Source of the DNA: Amphiura filiformis | Taxonomy: Eukaryota > Echinodermata > Ophiuroidea > Amphilepidida > Amphiuridae | DNA length: 64,000 bases | Assembly: GCF_039555335.1 (NCBI RefSeq) | Contig: NC_092637.1 | Location: forward strand, 41,173,726 to 41,237,725 | Reading direction: 5' to 3' | Shown here: positions 36,813 to 50,412 of the stretch, piece after piece | How positions within the stretch are numbered: position 1 is the stretch's first letter | Layout: every line of letters starts with the position of its first letter | Notes under the pieces: model-generated | The model's database searches: none | Seen by the model: only the letters and a program-made list of their open reading frames with translations | What the model was told of the DNA's origin: nothing | Made by a program: the position numbers and the translations under genes

Positions 36813-38689
36813 TACAGGGACCATTGTACCATGCGAGTTGCTGGTTTACAAATTATCCTCAGTTGAGCAAGCATGAATAATACGGTGATCAATAGACCCT
36901 AGTACGAATCCAAGCACAGTTACAACCAAAGAGCTTTTAAATAGAAATAGAGTCGCAATAGATTATATAATCTTTTGTTCGTTTGATGCCGATTAGAAGT
37001 TGCGACAGGCTATTCATAAAAGTGGTACCATTGTTTCGAATAAAGGGGTTCCGCCATTAAATTGGTCACTGATCCGGCATCATATTAACGCTCTACACAA
37101 CAGGCGAGTATCAATAAGTGACCACACTACAGTCATGTGTAAGGGCAGTCATGTGTAAAGTGGTACCATTGTACTCAAATTGTATCCCAAATGTGTGCTT
37201 GTGTGGGTCTGAAGACTATAAGGAGGCTTTAGCTGTCGATGCAATCATCTTTACCACCCACCTGACGATAGGTGTTTCATTTAAATAAATTGAATGCTCT
37301 TGGTGATCGATTACACATTAGAATGTATGAAGGCTGCCATTTCCAGTCCATATATCTATATTACACTATAATGGTAATCGCTATACGTATACATGTAAGT
37401 ATAAGTATAGGCCTATAAAGGTAGTTTTAAAGAAATTTCCATTTAATTTTATCTTAAGAAGGAGATTGGTATAGAAATAGTGGCGTACCCAAAGAGGGGA
37501 GGGGGTTGGGGAGGGGCAGATTCACCTCTGTGAGAAGTCTTGGGAGGGGAGGAGGAAGAGGGGAGGAGGGGATATGGAGAATGAGAGAGGGCTGGAGGAA
37601 GAGATAACAAAGACAAGTAGATAAATAGAAATATAAGGAAAATGATGGGAATGAGAGAGGGAGGGTGAGAGGGGACAATGAGAGCGAGGGAGTGATAAAA
37701 TGTAGGCCTAGGAAAGAATACGTACAGAGAAGGGAAAAGAAAGGAATGATGAATACATTTAATAATAATTATTAGGCCTATATAATAACTAAACACATAA
37801 CAGCACTGGGCAGCCATTCGACGATGTCAATGCCTTTATTCGTTTACTAATTAAAACGCCCAGTCAGATGTATTTCACACCTACCAAACACAACTCACCC
37901 AATTTCGCAAACTGGACGTTGAATGTACACTCTCATGAATATTGATTGGCAACATTTTCCAATATGTCAGCGCTCTGATCGGAAACAATAGAACAATAGA
38001 CCCTGCAGAGCGTTGGTTACAACACTGCGCTTGGCTTGTCTTGTACATTGCGAAATGAGCCTACATGTTTGCTAGTATAATGACAGACTCTAGAAATGCC
38101 AACATAAATCTTCAAAGAACATAAATCTTCAAAGAACATCATCTTAAGAATTATTTCAGTATCGAAATAAAAAATATAATTTTGTTTGTTCTAGCATTCT
38201 GTATCTCCACAAAATTATCACATTTTGTCTCCAAAATCCTATGTAAATGATTTTCGATGCTACACAGAAATTATTTTCGACAAAGGATAGACATTTTACA
38301 CAATTTGTCATAACTTAAAAAGATATTGGAATACTTTCATGTGTTTTTGATATTTTGTAGAGCAACATGAGTAAATAATAAAATTCAAACATCGCGCCCT
38401 CGGCGCAACTCGCATACAATCGAAGGTCGTGAAAGATAATCTGATAACAATAGCTTGACAATAGCTATTAATAATCCCGTTTTCAGTCCCTTCATACACG
38501 GTCCCTGAGCTATATTACTACCCCGTAACGTATTCTCCTAATCATCCAGCTGTCCCTATTCTGGCCCTATTATTGTCACGCTCAATTATCCTCATTCCTT
38601 CTTCTTTCTTGTTTCTTCTCTTCTTTGCTTTCTATAATCTAGTCGGATAACTTGTATTGTATTGTTTTGTCCCCTATACCTACACCAGT

Positions 38690-39315
38690 TTATTTGCATG
38701 ATAAATTATATTTGATTAAATATTAAGGTCACTGCAGCTCCACGCTATGCGTTTAGCAGGGTCCCCGTCAGTCAATAATTGTATTCGTCATATTAATAGA
38801 GGTTATCCACTTCACTCATGTGTGACTTTTAACAAAAGGCGCTGGTTCCCGTAGTATTCCTCATTCAAAACAATTCAACGCATGACCTCGGAGTTACCTG
38901 CATGACTTTGGCGGGTTATTTTGAAACAGTCATGGTTGCACATGCAGGTACTTCTTTTGAAGGTCCTAAACAAGGTATAGCAGTCGTTGATAGGATATGC
39001 AGCTTATAGAACACGGATAACCTCTATTATTGTATAAGATAAATTATCTGATTTGTAAATTGTATACCTATATCCACATATAAAAATATTATATCATGTA
39101 TATTGACATCATGAACTGTAATATTATATATTACATAGATTATGTATTCAAGTTGTATTATCTATTACAAATTATTATTATATGATTTTGTTAATATTAT
39201 TGCAATTTATTTTTATTATTAATTGTTAATATATTTATTAAACTATGTTTATTGCATTCAATGTTATTATTATTATATATGATATGTATGATATTGATTG
39301 ATGAATAAATTTGAA
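38690..39315 (+). mobile_element. Possible 3' end of a non-LTR retrotransposon
   Basis: CTCCACGCTATGCGTTTAGC is followed by an AT-rich stretch and TTGATGAATAAATTTGAACC, a tail type seen at CR1/L2 3' ends. No coding sequence; tentative. Confidence 0.3.
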
Positions 39316-40563
39316 CCTGAACTTGAGATAGGCGTTCACCATGGCTTGCTTGTCACGCGGGGCTCTTCTATATTGGAGCTCCGCTCCATTAGTAAAGAAC
39401 TCAACTACAGGAGTTTTCGGCTTCCAGCCGGGTCTGCGGCCTTCATGTTTTGTGTTGTTACTGGGACCCAGTATCATTTAATTTAAGCGATTTTTTGAAA
39501 ACGGAAAACAAAACAAAACTAAGAAGTACTAAGTGTACATTTCCATTATATTCGTTTAATTTAGGACCTAAATATTTTAGCCGTTTTGGCGTATTTGTCA
39601 ATCGAATGCCATTTTCTTGGCCTGGCAGTTCTTTTTGCTTTGTAAACTCTTGTAATCTTCAGTGTTTCTGATGTGATACCTGTGTTGATTTATCTGCTCA
39701 ACAAAATAATAACTATTGCATTTGGTAACTTTATAGTGACTATATTCGATATGATTCTAAACGCTTTTTTTAAACATATTTTCCAATTATTTTGACAAGT
39801 ATTTCCCCTACCGTAATAAGGTGTGGGGGTGTGTGTGTGTGTGTGGGGGGGGTGTCAGGTGAGACCCAACAGTTGGTTTCTACAGTGAAATCTCCATGGT
39901 TTTCATTTCGTTCTTGTAAAAACATTCCCAGAGCTAATGACATTTTACTTGTTAGTTAGGTGAACTATTCATTCGGTGAAATATTCATTCGGTGAAATAT
40001 ACATTCGGTGAAAATCCCGTGTTCGTAGAATTTGTAGCCGAATATCAATTTTGCCAATATGTTTGTACATAGCCAGAATTTCATAAATTTGCATGGTGGT
40101 GTTCACATTATGACGTACGTCATAGCGTATGTGGAGAATGTATGTACATATTTTCGTATCACTAGATTGAAGACGCGTATAGCTATACATTGGTACCAAA
40201 TATAACGGTAGGGTGTATAAAATTGAAAATTAGGGGGGCAACACTATTCGTAGTCCATGTTACAAAATATGGCCCAGTAATTCGAGGGCTCAATAAAAAA
40301 GAAATCCAGTTAAAACTAGGTGGCCGATTGACTGTCTCATTCGAGCACTCTAAACCATCAAAAGTGAAAATTTCACATCTGAAGAAAGCTTTCAGTTGTT
40401 CACACAACCCAAGTAATAGGTTAGGCCCGAGATGTTTCTTTAGTTGATCTGAAAAAAAAAAAAAACCAGTGATAGTCTCGTTTACAAATAGTGTGTGCAG
40501 TTTTATGGGCTACACACGTTTTGCTGCTGATATCCAATTTGCTGGAGCAAAGTAACTATAAAG

Positions 40564-40980
40564 CATACTGCAGTTACTGTCCGTTTTCCTATACACAATA
40601 CACAGTGCTCTTTCCCATTGACGCGTGACCTCTACAAATAGCCCTACGATAAAGTATGGGGATATGACTAGTTAACGTCGCTGTGTGAAAAATAACCGGC
40701 CAATATTAAAAGTACTCTTCTAAAGTTCTAGAAAATATAGTTTTTAACATGTCCTAAATTTTTAGCTAATTTAGATGTTTGGAAACATTCGTACTTTGGT
40801 GTTTTAGTTAATGTTATAGGTAATAGTACATTGCCTGGTTAAAGTTACTGTGTGAAAAATAACCGGCCAATATTAAAAGTACTCTTCTAAAATTCTAGAC
40901 AATATAGTTTTGTAACATGTCCTAAATTTTTAGCTAATTTAGGTGTTTGGAGAGGGTCGTACTTTTGTGTTTTAGGAAGG
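40564..40980 (+). repeat. Dispersed repeat with internal duplication
   Basis: CATACTGCAGTTACTGTCCG... and GTGTGAAAAATAACCGGCCA recur. The latter block occurs twice here (about 40,683 and 40,852) and once more at 46,202, next to the same leading block at 46,087. Confidence 0.7.
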
Positions 40981-41878
40981 ATATGTAAACGACAGATAAC
41001 ACCAAAAATATGAAGAAATTATTTCCAAACCGTGTTAAGTCAACAATCATTATGTTGCTCATTTTCAAGAATGCTGGTTTACAAAAAGCACGCCATTGTC
41101 TCATTTCGTGAACAAAAGTACACATACCATTGTTTCCTTTCGATTCCTTTATAATCGGTTACCCAACTGAAGCTATAATACAAACTTTATTGCGATATCG
41201 CACATGAAAACAGTCACATGTGCACAGCCAGAGAAGATCCGATTTAATCAGTTGAGCTGTTTCAATGAGTGTTATCTTGGTTTAATAGCTTTTAATAGCT
41301 TTTAATGGGGTTAAGTCCTGCAAAGGTCGAGATGAATTCTACTGTAGACATGACTGCATCATGGCTTACAATCACACGGTTTTAGTCTAGCCCCCAAGAA
41401 AACACAATGTTACAGTGGTTAATGTAAGATGAGTACTCATTATGATGGTCAACAGCGGCGCTTTGAAGTGGTGTTCCATTAATCACTATTCAAGTTTGGT
41501 ATTTGGTTGTTGTTGTTGTTGTTGTTGTTGTTAATAAACAGGACCATAAACATTAAAATCTACACAATTTATATATACAAAAGTGCAAATGTTTTGGATT
41601 CTTTTATGTACATTACTTTTTAGTGATCTATAATGGCTTGCAATATATAATTTAAAGCACATAATTGAGCCAAGTGCGCAATACAAATTGCACGAGACAT
41701 AAAGGCAAAGATTACTCGTGTATGGATTGAATTTGAAGCCTTTCATGTTCTAATTCGTCATACCAATAATAAAATTCATCACATTTAATATCTAGCATTT
41801 AGTTATGCTGGATAGTAAGTTTAAACTGCACTGTTGTTATCAAAACTTGAAATAATTTAGTTCGAAGTGACAGTTAAT

Positions 41879-44313
41879 AGAGAGCTTGCGGAATGAAGTT
41901 ACTGGAACTTTAACGGCAACTTCAAAAATATCGATTCGATTTCTTGCTCAACTTCACTTCAACGCGAACGTCAGATTGGTTTCTGTACCAACAGCGTCTT
42001 GTTGTTTAAACTAGGGGAAGTGTATCAATGGGTGATCAAAAGAAGGGTATGTAAAAGCGACTGCATCAAATTTCTCCCTTTTGTTTGCTGAAGTGGTTTG
42101 TTGGTAACACTTATAACCAAGGAGTTTATATAGGAAGGAGAGGAAATAGATTATGTAACGCTTATTGTTCCTTTGTGCCAATTGGAGTTCCCGACACGCT
42201 ATTCATCGAGAAGTACCTTTTGTTCGAGACAAAGGGCTTCCGCCATTAAATCGGTAACTGACCTGACCAGCGTATTAACGCTATAATAGGCAGGCTACTG
42301 TCAATAAGTGATGAAACGAAAGTCACGTAAAAGCGCCTATACGAACGAGAGGTACCTTTTGTACTAGTCCATCCCAAGGGTGTGCGTGAGTTGTCGCATG
42401 CACACAAAACAGAGGTTCACCTACAATACAAACCTATTGCAGCGCCCAAATTGGTTTGGGCGCCCATTTGATTATACTCAGTGAACACGCTTTGCTCTAC
42501 CATTTCGCTACGGACAGTTCAGCAGCATAGGCAAAGTGTGCGCTCTGTGTGGCGGATATAAGAATCTACACAAGTAAGTTGTCTACATTGTTTGCCAATA
42601 GGTCTACATAAGGATGTGAAGTAATTATGATATCACTCCTACTGTAGTATTTTTAAGGACATTAGCCGCGGTCCACATCGTGTTTTATTATGTATAGGCC
42701 TACCATAGTATTTTACATGAGCATCGCGTATATAGGAGTCTACCCTGGACCTCAAATGTGATATATTTGCTGATAACTCGAGAAGCATATAGCCATACTA
42801 TTTCTGAATCAATCAATAAAGCAAAGCAAATCATACTTGTAGGCCTATAATACTATATTAAATATAATTGCGGACCAACCGATACAGCTCGATACGCCCA
42901 ATGTATGAATAAAAGCACCTAACAATAAAGTCGCCCAATTGAACAGTTGTAGGTGTCGATCGCACGACTTCATTAATATTGATTGGCAACATTTTCCAAT
43001 ATGTCAGCGCTCAAATCGGACACAATAGAACAATAGACTCTTCAGTGCGTTGCTTATTACAATAGGCGCTTAGTTTGAATAAACATGGATTACATCTCTT
43101 GGCGATGACCAATGCAATGGGAATTAGGCCTACGTTATGAGCTATACGCTAATATTATACTTCTAAACATGTTTCAATTAAATATTCTTGTGATATGCCT
43201 ATTATTGTCCCGGATTATTATAATAAAAGCTCAATTATTATTCCAGTAAACGTCAGCTTTGTCAATTTTATATTTCCATCAGGACACAAGCCCATTTTAT
43301 CTGTTTGCTCTCCCTAGCCCCCCCCCACCACCATCACCACCTCTCCATATCATCCCTCCCTCCATCTATTCATCTATCCTCACTTTCCCACTCCCCAGTG
43401 GCGTTGCCAGGAGTTTTCTTTTAGGAGGGCAAGGACTCCTCTTTGCATTCTGATCGAATTAAATATATCTCTCCGAATGATCCTCATTTTGTTCTTTAAA
43501 AACTCCCAGAATTTTGAATTTCAACCAACATATTTCTGGATGCTCCTTTTCTGACATTCTTATTTTTTGTAACAAATAGGCCTCCTCTTTTGATAATGAA
43601 TAATTTGGTTGACATACAATACGCATAGGCCTATAATATGCGTATAATAGCGTGGCACATGTTAGACCAGCTTTCTGCTGAATTGGGGTACATAATGTAG
43701 GCCTAAATGAATAAAATAATAATTAAATAAAATACCTGAACAGTACAAACATATTTGGTTATATAGAGGTGTAATTTTAAGACACGCAACGTTGTAAAAA
43801 AATGTTCACAGTAGCTGCAATTCGCAGAAGTTCACTACACTGCTGGGTCGCGTAAAATCAGTCCATTTTACTGGAACTTAATCCCCTTGGCGTTGAAATC
43901 AAGCCAAAAACTTGGTTCCGCAAGCTGATTTGGTGTACGTCATGAGCACACACAAATGTATATATCAAGTGTGACGTTTGGAACAAAATTTATTTTGATC
44001 TAATTCAATCAGTAATTTTAGCATCATGTGGCATGTTTTTTACCCAAACCAAATTAGATTTCCAATAATTGGTCTATTAACTAGACAATACATAAGTGGT
44101 AATTATGTAGTCTATGAGGAAATATGCAAACCATTGTTTTAATTATGACGTATTTTCATCATAATTTACGGCACACTATAGATTCTGGCGTTAACTTTAA
44201 CTTCAAGCGGCTTTAACAGCTTTTAATGGCAGAGTAGTTTTGAATACATAATCCTCTATAATCCTCTAGACGTTAAAGTTAAAGTTAAAGTAACTTCATT
44301 TCGCAAGCTCTCT
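41879..44313. mobile_element. 2.4-kb inverted-repeat element related to the palindromic MITE
   Basis: Left end AGAGAGCTTGCGGAATGAAG, right end the inverse, flanked by AAT on both sides. Near the right end it holds the same GTATTCAAAAC...CTCTAGACGTTAAAG arm as 14,343-14,503. The interior has no transposase ORF and resembles 36,960-38,000 in part. Confidence 0.65.
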
Positions 44314-46086
44314 AATGTTTGAACAGTGCCGTAATCGCCAATGTGTTTAAAGTGTGATATGATTTGCGGAATTGAAAACCACAACTTTATAAAACTATTT
44401 CATCAAATGAACTTCCTCTTACACACACACACACACACCCCCACACACAAAACCCTCTTGAGCATTTCTTCTTAACTATTTTCAAAAACTAGATATAAAG
44501 ATCTACGATCCCATTGTTGTTATATATTGACTTAGTGTAACAACAATTGTTACAATATCAACCTTAACCGGATATATTTTACTTATAAATAATGATATAT
44601 AGCAGGATCGAAATTCTCTCCCGCCAGAAAATAAGCAAATTACCAACCAAAACCAAATTTAATGTGCTATAAAAAGTTATCTAACTTTGTAAATGATCAA
44701 CTATTATCTTGTTAGGCGTTTCATCGTGATTTTAAAAATATGTTATGAAGAAATAACCGTACATCAGTATATTTTAATTGTGACAAGATCTGGTAAAATC
44801 AGACAAAAGTCGGAGAAAAATTCAACATAAAAAACATTAAGAAAATGGACATTATATGTTCTTTTATTATTGTATATTCTAACCGCTTATTTGGTGAATT
44901 ATTTTTCGAAAAATCAATCCATCAATCAATCAGTCAATCAATCGAATACCGTTAGATGGTATTCTCTCTCACCCCTCCTCTCTCTCTCATATCTCCTCTC
45001 TCCACCTCCCTCTCATCTTTCTCTCTCCCTCTCTTTCCCTCCCCCTCTCTCCCAATCCCCATTCATATAATGTATGTCTTTCTCACTCTTGAAATTCAAT
45101 GAGTTCCTGATCGTCTGACTTTAATAATTTGTAGTATACTATAGACATGATTAAGAATCAAAGCTGAAACAAATATAAAGTGAATCCATTTTTATTCGTT
45201 GCATTGTACTGAACAACTGACAAGCCCAATATATAACATGCATAACTCATCCAGGGTATCAAGTAAGACAATTAACGTTTAAAACAAATTGAACTAATTT
45301 AACAATGTTTTCATTAAAAGCATTATAAAAAGAAACACAATTAGACGATTGCTGATGTATAAAGATTTCTCGTTCTAATTCGTCATACAAAACAATACAA
45401 TTCAGCACATTTGTCAATGTCTATTTGACAAGGATCAAGTGTACCGTTGTTACATTAATTAGTTTAATGTGACATATAATGTGTTTTTCTTACAATCAAA
45501 ACTAATAACAGGTTTCTATTGAGCAGTAATTGTGACCATAATTGTGTTTTTTATTGACTAAGTGTGATTTAACTTTTTATTGAACCAAGGTCTACGTCCT
45601 ATCCTAAAACTATTTTGTCAAATGAACTTCCTCTTTTGTAAATGATGGCTAGGCCTATATGATAATAACATATTAAAGCTCACAACATTATACATTGTTT
45701 ACAACACGTTGTTAGAACTCACATAATCAGCCTAATGCGGCCCATACACAATCAATTTGATTGATCAATATTGGAGACCCTAGATTTGATACAAAATAAT
45801 ATTTCTCTTCAATATTATTGTGGAGATCTAATCTAGTTTGATTTTATTGACGGTGATTAATTGGTGCAGCAATACTCAATTCTGAGGGATGCACTGTATC
45901 TAATGAAGATGAAGATAATGTTCGTGTGTACAGTACACAATGGCAGATTTTGCATCCACTCTTGTATCTAGGGTCTTTTATATTGATCAATCAAATTGAT
46001 CGTGTATAGGCTACATAAGCCAGCTTTCTTTAATCGATACACATAATATTTGTGTTATAATTACTTACTCCTCTTGTATTACACCA

Positions 46087-46290
46087 TACTGCAGTTACTG
46101 TCCGTTTTCCTATACACAATACACAGTGCTCTCACCATTGACGCGCGACCTTTACAAATAGTGTATGTTAGAAGTTTATTGCATTTGCCTAGTTAACATC
46201 ACTGTGTGAAAAATAACCGGCCAATATTTAAAGTATTCTCCAAACTTCTAGCAAATATATTTCTCTAACATGACCTAAAATTACAGCTAC
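46087..46290 (+). repeat. Second copy of the 40,564 dispersed repeat
   Basis: Same order of blocks as at 40,564-40,790, with point differences. Confidence 0.7.
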
Positions 46291-47083
46291 AATGCTGGCC
46301 ATAAGTGTTGGGACGGTTTGATAGGGTAATGTAAATAAGCCCCCCACTCCCCCGATCAATGTTGAATTCGACTTTTTTGGTCACACGAGCCTTGTGGCAC
46401 CCAACATTGATTGGTGGGGAAGGGGAGGGTTGAGTGTTAGGAAAGTGTTTAGGCTTGACACCAAAGAAACCTCCACTTTATCACGTTAATAATAACGGAA
46501 ATAAGGTCATACTATAGTGTACGTTTTCCATAAGTATCCCAACACATTTTGGCCATGGTTGTATTTGAAAAAAAAAAAAAAAATCATCTAATTTCAGTTT
46601 TTTGCTTATAACTCAAAAAGTAAATATGATATTGACACCAAATTTGGAGCAGTTAGAGATCTTATCATGTGGCTTTACCAAAATTTTTTGGATGGCTACA
46701 TTTGAAATTTAGGGACTGGTCACTTAACATGTCTTAAAACGATATTTTGGCCCTGTCTAAGTTCACTATTCGTCACTTTAACTGTCAAAAACTTGGGTTT
46801 TAAAATGGAAAATTATTGTTTCCACCCATTAAAATGTTACATTACAGCTATAGAAGAAAATAAAAGTTATCACAACATCTCGTGATCAAAAAACAAATAA
46901 AGGAATCGAACCCATGCACACTTGTTTTCCCAATTTACCGCAGTCTACCACAAATGAAGCAACAAAATACAGAAAAAAAGAAGGACGGACATTGGCAAAA
47001 ATTAATAGAACGACGAATATGATATGATGAAGGATATTGTAAAATAAAAAAAAAAAAGAAAAGAAAAAGATATATAAATAAAT

Positions 47084-47149
47084 CCAGGGGCTCGAACCCG
47101 TGTCCACTGTGCCTGTGGCAGATGCCGTATCCATTGCACCACAGAGCTG
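47084..47149 (-). other. tRNA-like block (A and B boxes), copy 1 left arm
   Basis: TGTGGTGCAATGGATACGGC, then GGGTTCGAGCCCC: D-arm and T-arm like sequences as in tRNA-Arg genes. The anticodon loop is irregular (A instead of U before the anticodon), so this is not called a tRNA gene. Confidence 0.5.
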
Positions 47150-47654
47150 TATTACTTTAACAGGCTTAAACTGTAATATAATGCTATTCAAGATGCATGT
47201 ATATAAATATACGCTCTACGGACGATAACAGTCAAACAAATCACACTTTTACGGCATTTGTTTCATTAACTGAATATTTATCATATAGCAGGTGTTGGCT
47301 GACATTTGTGCTCCACATATATTTCAGTTTTGGGCCGGGGTAAAATGATTTTGGGACAAAAACGAACGATATACACGTTTGTAAAAAGAAAAAGAAAGTA
47401 ATATTATATTAAAATTCTTTACTCTTTAAAGACGTGTATACCGTCCGATTTTGTCCGTAGTCATTATCCCGGACAAAAACTGAACTAAATGTGAGCACAA
47501 TGTCAGCCAACACCTGCTATATGATAAATATTCAGTTAATGAAACAAATGCCGTAAAATGTATTTTTTGACTGTATATCGTGTGTAGAGCGTATATTTAT
47601 ATACATGCATGGTGAATAGCATTATATTATAGTTTAAGCCTGTTGAAGTTACAC

Positions 47655-47718
47655 AGCTCTGTGGAGCAATGGATACGGCATCTGCCACAGGCGCAGTGGA
47701 CACGGGTTCGAGCCCCTG
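47655..47718 (+). other. tRNA-like block, copy 1 right arm
   Basis: Inverse of the 47,084 block, with GTGGAGCAATGGATACGGCA and GGGTTCGAGCCCC. Confidence 0.5.
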
Positions 47719-48922
47719 AATTTATTTAGATTTCTTTTTCTTTTCTTTTTTGTTATTATTTTACAATATCCTTCATCATATTATATTCGTCGTTCTATTA
47801 ATTTTGCCAATGTCCGTCCTTTTTTTTCTGTATGTCTACCTATATTTTACTTTCTATACTTACTATAAGTTTCTTTGAATAAATTTCAGTCATAAAATGT
47901 AATTTAAGCCTACTCCTGCCGACTATGATTATATTTACACGATATACTCGTTGCAAATACCACATACGTTTTTGATGCAAACGATGAAAATGATTAAAGT
48001 TTTGTTTTTTTTTCTTTTTTTTTTAGCTTTTTTTTAATTTTAAGTATTTTTTTCCCAAAATCACTCTTTTAAAAGACTTCAATCAATTCCTGTCAACAAA
48101 TATCATGTATTTCTGGTGATTAAATCACTACTCTTTCAAAATAAAACGTCATTTTACGCAAAATACGTAGTTGGCATAGGCTAATAATGTTCAGAACGCA
48201 CTGTAAAATACATGATATTGCGTATAAAACGTGACCGTATCCCTAAATCACATGAGGAAAATGCAATAATTTTTATATAAGTGAAAAGATAAATAGTTTC
48301 TCCGTTTTCATGTAAAATTTGATGAAAATCCAAGCTATGGTTGAGGAGATATGGGCCAAAACACACATTTTAAAATTAGATTTTTGTACCTTAGAGACAT
48401 GTATTTGAAAAGTTGAAAAAAATCATCTAATTTCAGTTTTTTGCTTATAACTCAAAAAGTAAATATGATATTGACACCAAATTTGGAGCAGTTAGAGATC
48501 TTATCATGTGGCTTTACCAAAATTTTTTTGGATGGCTACATTTGAAATTTAGGGACTGGTCACTTAAAATGTCTTAAAACGATATTTTGGCCCTGTCTAA
48601 GTTCACTATTCGTCACTTTAACTGTCAAAAACTTGGGTTTTAAAATGGAAAATTATTGTTTCCACCCATTAAAATGTTACATGACAGCTATAAAAGAAAA
48701 TAAAAGTTATCACAACATCTCGTGATCAAAAAACAAATAAAGGAATCGAACCCATGCACACTTGTTTTCCCAATTTACCGCAGTCTACCACAAATGAAGC
48801 AACAAAATACAGAAAAAAAGAAGGACGGACATTGGCAAAATTAATAGAACACGAATATGATATGATGAAGGATATTGTAAAATATTAACAAAAAAGAAAA
48901 GAAAAAGATATATAAATAAATT

Positions 48923-48986
48923 CAGGGGCTCGAACCCGTGTCCACTGTGCCTGTGGCAGATGCCGTATCCATTGCACCACAGAGCT
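48923..48986 (-). other. tRNA-like block, copy 2 left arm
   Basis: Same A-box and B-box text as at 47,084-47,149, same orientation. Confidence 0.5.
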
Positions 48987-49495
48987 GTATTACTTTAACA
49001 GGCTTAAACTGTAATATAATGCTATTCAAGATGCATGTATATAAATATACGCTCTACGGACGATAAACAGTCAAACAAATCACACTTTTACGGCATTTGT
49101 TTCATTAACTGAATATTTATCATATAGCAGGTGTTGGCTGACATTTGTGCTCCACATATATTTCAGTTTTGGGCCGGGGTAAAATGATTTTGGGACAAAA
49201 CGAACGATATACACGTTTGTAAAAAGAAAAAGAAAGTAATATTATATTAAAATTCTTTACTCTTTAAAGACGTGTATACCGTCCGATTTTGTCCCGTAGT
49301 CATTTATCCCGGACAAAAACTGAACTAAATGTGGAGCACAATGTCAGCCACACCTGCTATATGATAAATATTCAGTTAATGAAACAAATGCCGTAAAATG
49401 TATTTTTTGGACTGTACATCGTGTGTAGAGCGTATATTTATATACATGCATCTTGAATAGCATTATATTACAGTTTAAGCCTGTTGAAGTTACAC

Positions 49496-49558
49496 AGCTC
49501 TGTGGAGCAATGGATACGGCATCTGCCACAGGCGCAGTGGACACGGGTTCGAGCCCTG
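49496..49558 (+). other. tRNA-like block, copy 2 right arm
   Basis: Same as 47,655-47,718 but one C shorter in the T-arm. Confidence 0.5.
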
Positions 49559-50324
49559 AATTTATTTAGATTTCTTTTTCTTTTCTTTTTGTTATTATTT
49601 TACAATATCCTTCATCATATTATATTCGTCGTTCTATTAATTTTTGCCAATGTCCGTCCTTCTTTTTTTCTGTATGTCTACCTATATTTTACTTTCTATA
49701 CTTACTATAAGTTTCTTTGAATAAATTTCAGTCATAAAATGTAATTTAAGCCTACTCCTGCCGACTATGATTATATTTACACGATATACTCGTTGCAAAT
49801 ACCACATACGTTTTTGATGCAAACGATGAAAATGATTAAAGTTTTGTTTTTTTCTTCTAAAAATTAGCTTTTTTTTAATTTTAAGTATTTTTTCCCAAAA
49901 TCACTCTTTTAAAAGACTTCAATCAATTCCTGTCAACAAATATCATGTATTTCTGGTGATTAAAAGTGAGAGAAATTCTCTCTTTAATTTTCTTATGAAA
50001 CACCCAATAATTTATTTACCCGCCTTCTTTGCGGGTAATGACTATAGTGTCCTTAATTTAATGTTCTTATATAAACTGATTTTTTTTAGTTTTCACAACT
50101 CTTTCATGGCATTAGGTCACGAAGAACTGTTTGCTCGTCATCTAGTGACACATTAAAGGTAAGCTGTTTACCAACTAAGGGTAACAATCTGGGTAATTAT
50201 AAAGCCTATACAAAGAATGCATACTATTACTAGTTATCCCCTGTCTGTTCATGCAATACGAAAAATATCACTGGTTTTGAGGTCGTATCACACGAAGCCG
50301 CAGTGGACATGAATTTAGAATAAA

Positions 50325-50332
50325 TAAAAAGA

Positions 50333-50407
<75 letters not shown>

Positions 50408-50412
50408 ATATA
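50325..50412 (+). repeat. AAAT tetranucleotide microsatellite
   Basis: Uninterrupted (TAAA)n followed by a short TA run. The (LFIY)n-type ORF on the other strand is an artefact. Confidence 0.97.

Larger units (their letters stand above)
36057..46500. other. Intergenic region between genes A and B, no gene seen
   Basis: Should contain the gene B promoter, but none can be pinned down. I see a retrotransposon remnant (36,487-36,812), a large inverted-repeat element (41,879-44,313), dispersed repeats and low-complexity tracts (37,488-37,700 GA-rich; 44,963-45,060 CT-rich). Confidence 0.5.
46575..48113. mobile_element. Foldback element with tRNA-like arms, copy 1
   Basis: A large palindrome: 46,960-47,385 is the inverse of about 47,425-47,850. 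Each arm carries a tRNA-like block. The centre is near 47,400. No coding sequence. Confidence 0.75.
48413..49966. mobile_element. Foldback element with tRNA-like arms, copy 2
   Basis: Repeats 46,575-48,113 in direct orientation about 1.84 kb away, differing by few substitutions and homopolymer indels. It ends at the same TTTCTGGTGATTAAA. Confidence 0.75.

Noticed and set aside
37449-37817. Pro/Ser/Leu-rich minus-strand ORF
   Set aside because: Comes from the GA-rich low-complexity tract at 37,488-37,700.
47084-49558. tRNA genes
   Set aside because: A and B boxes are recognisable, but the anticodon loop lacks the expected U33 and no clean acceptor stem can be drawn; treated as tRNA-like parts of a foldback element.
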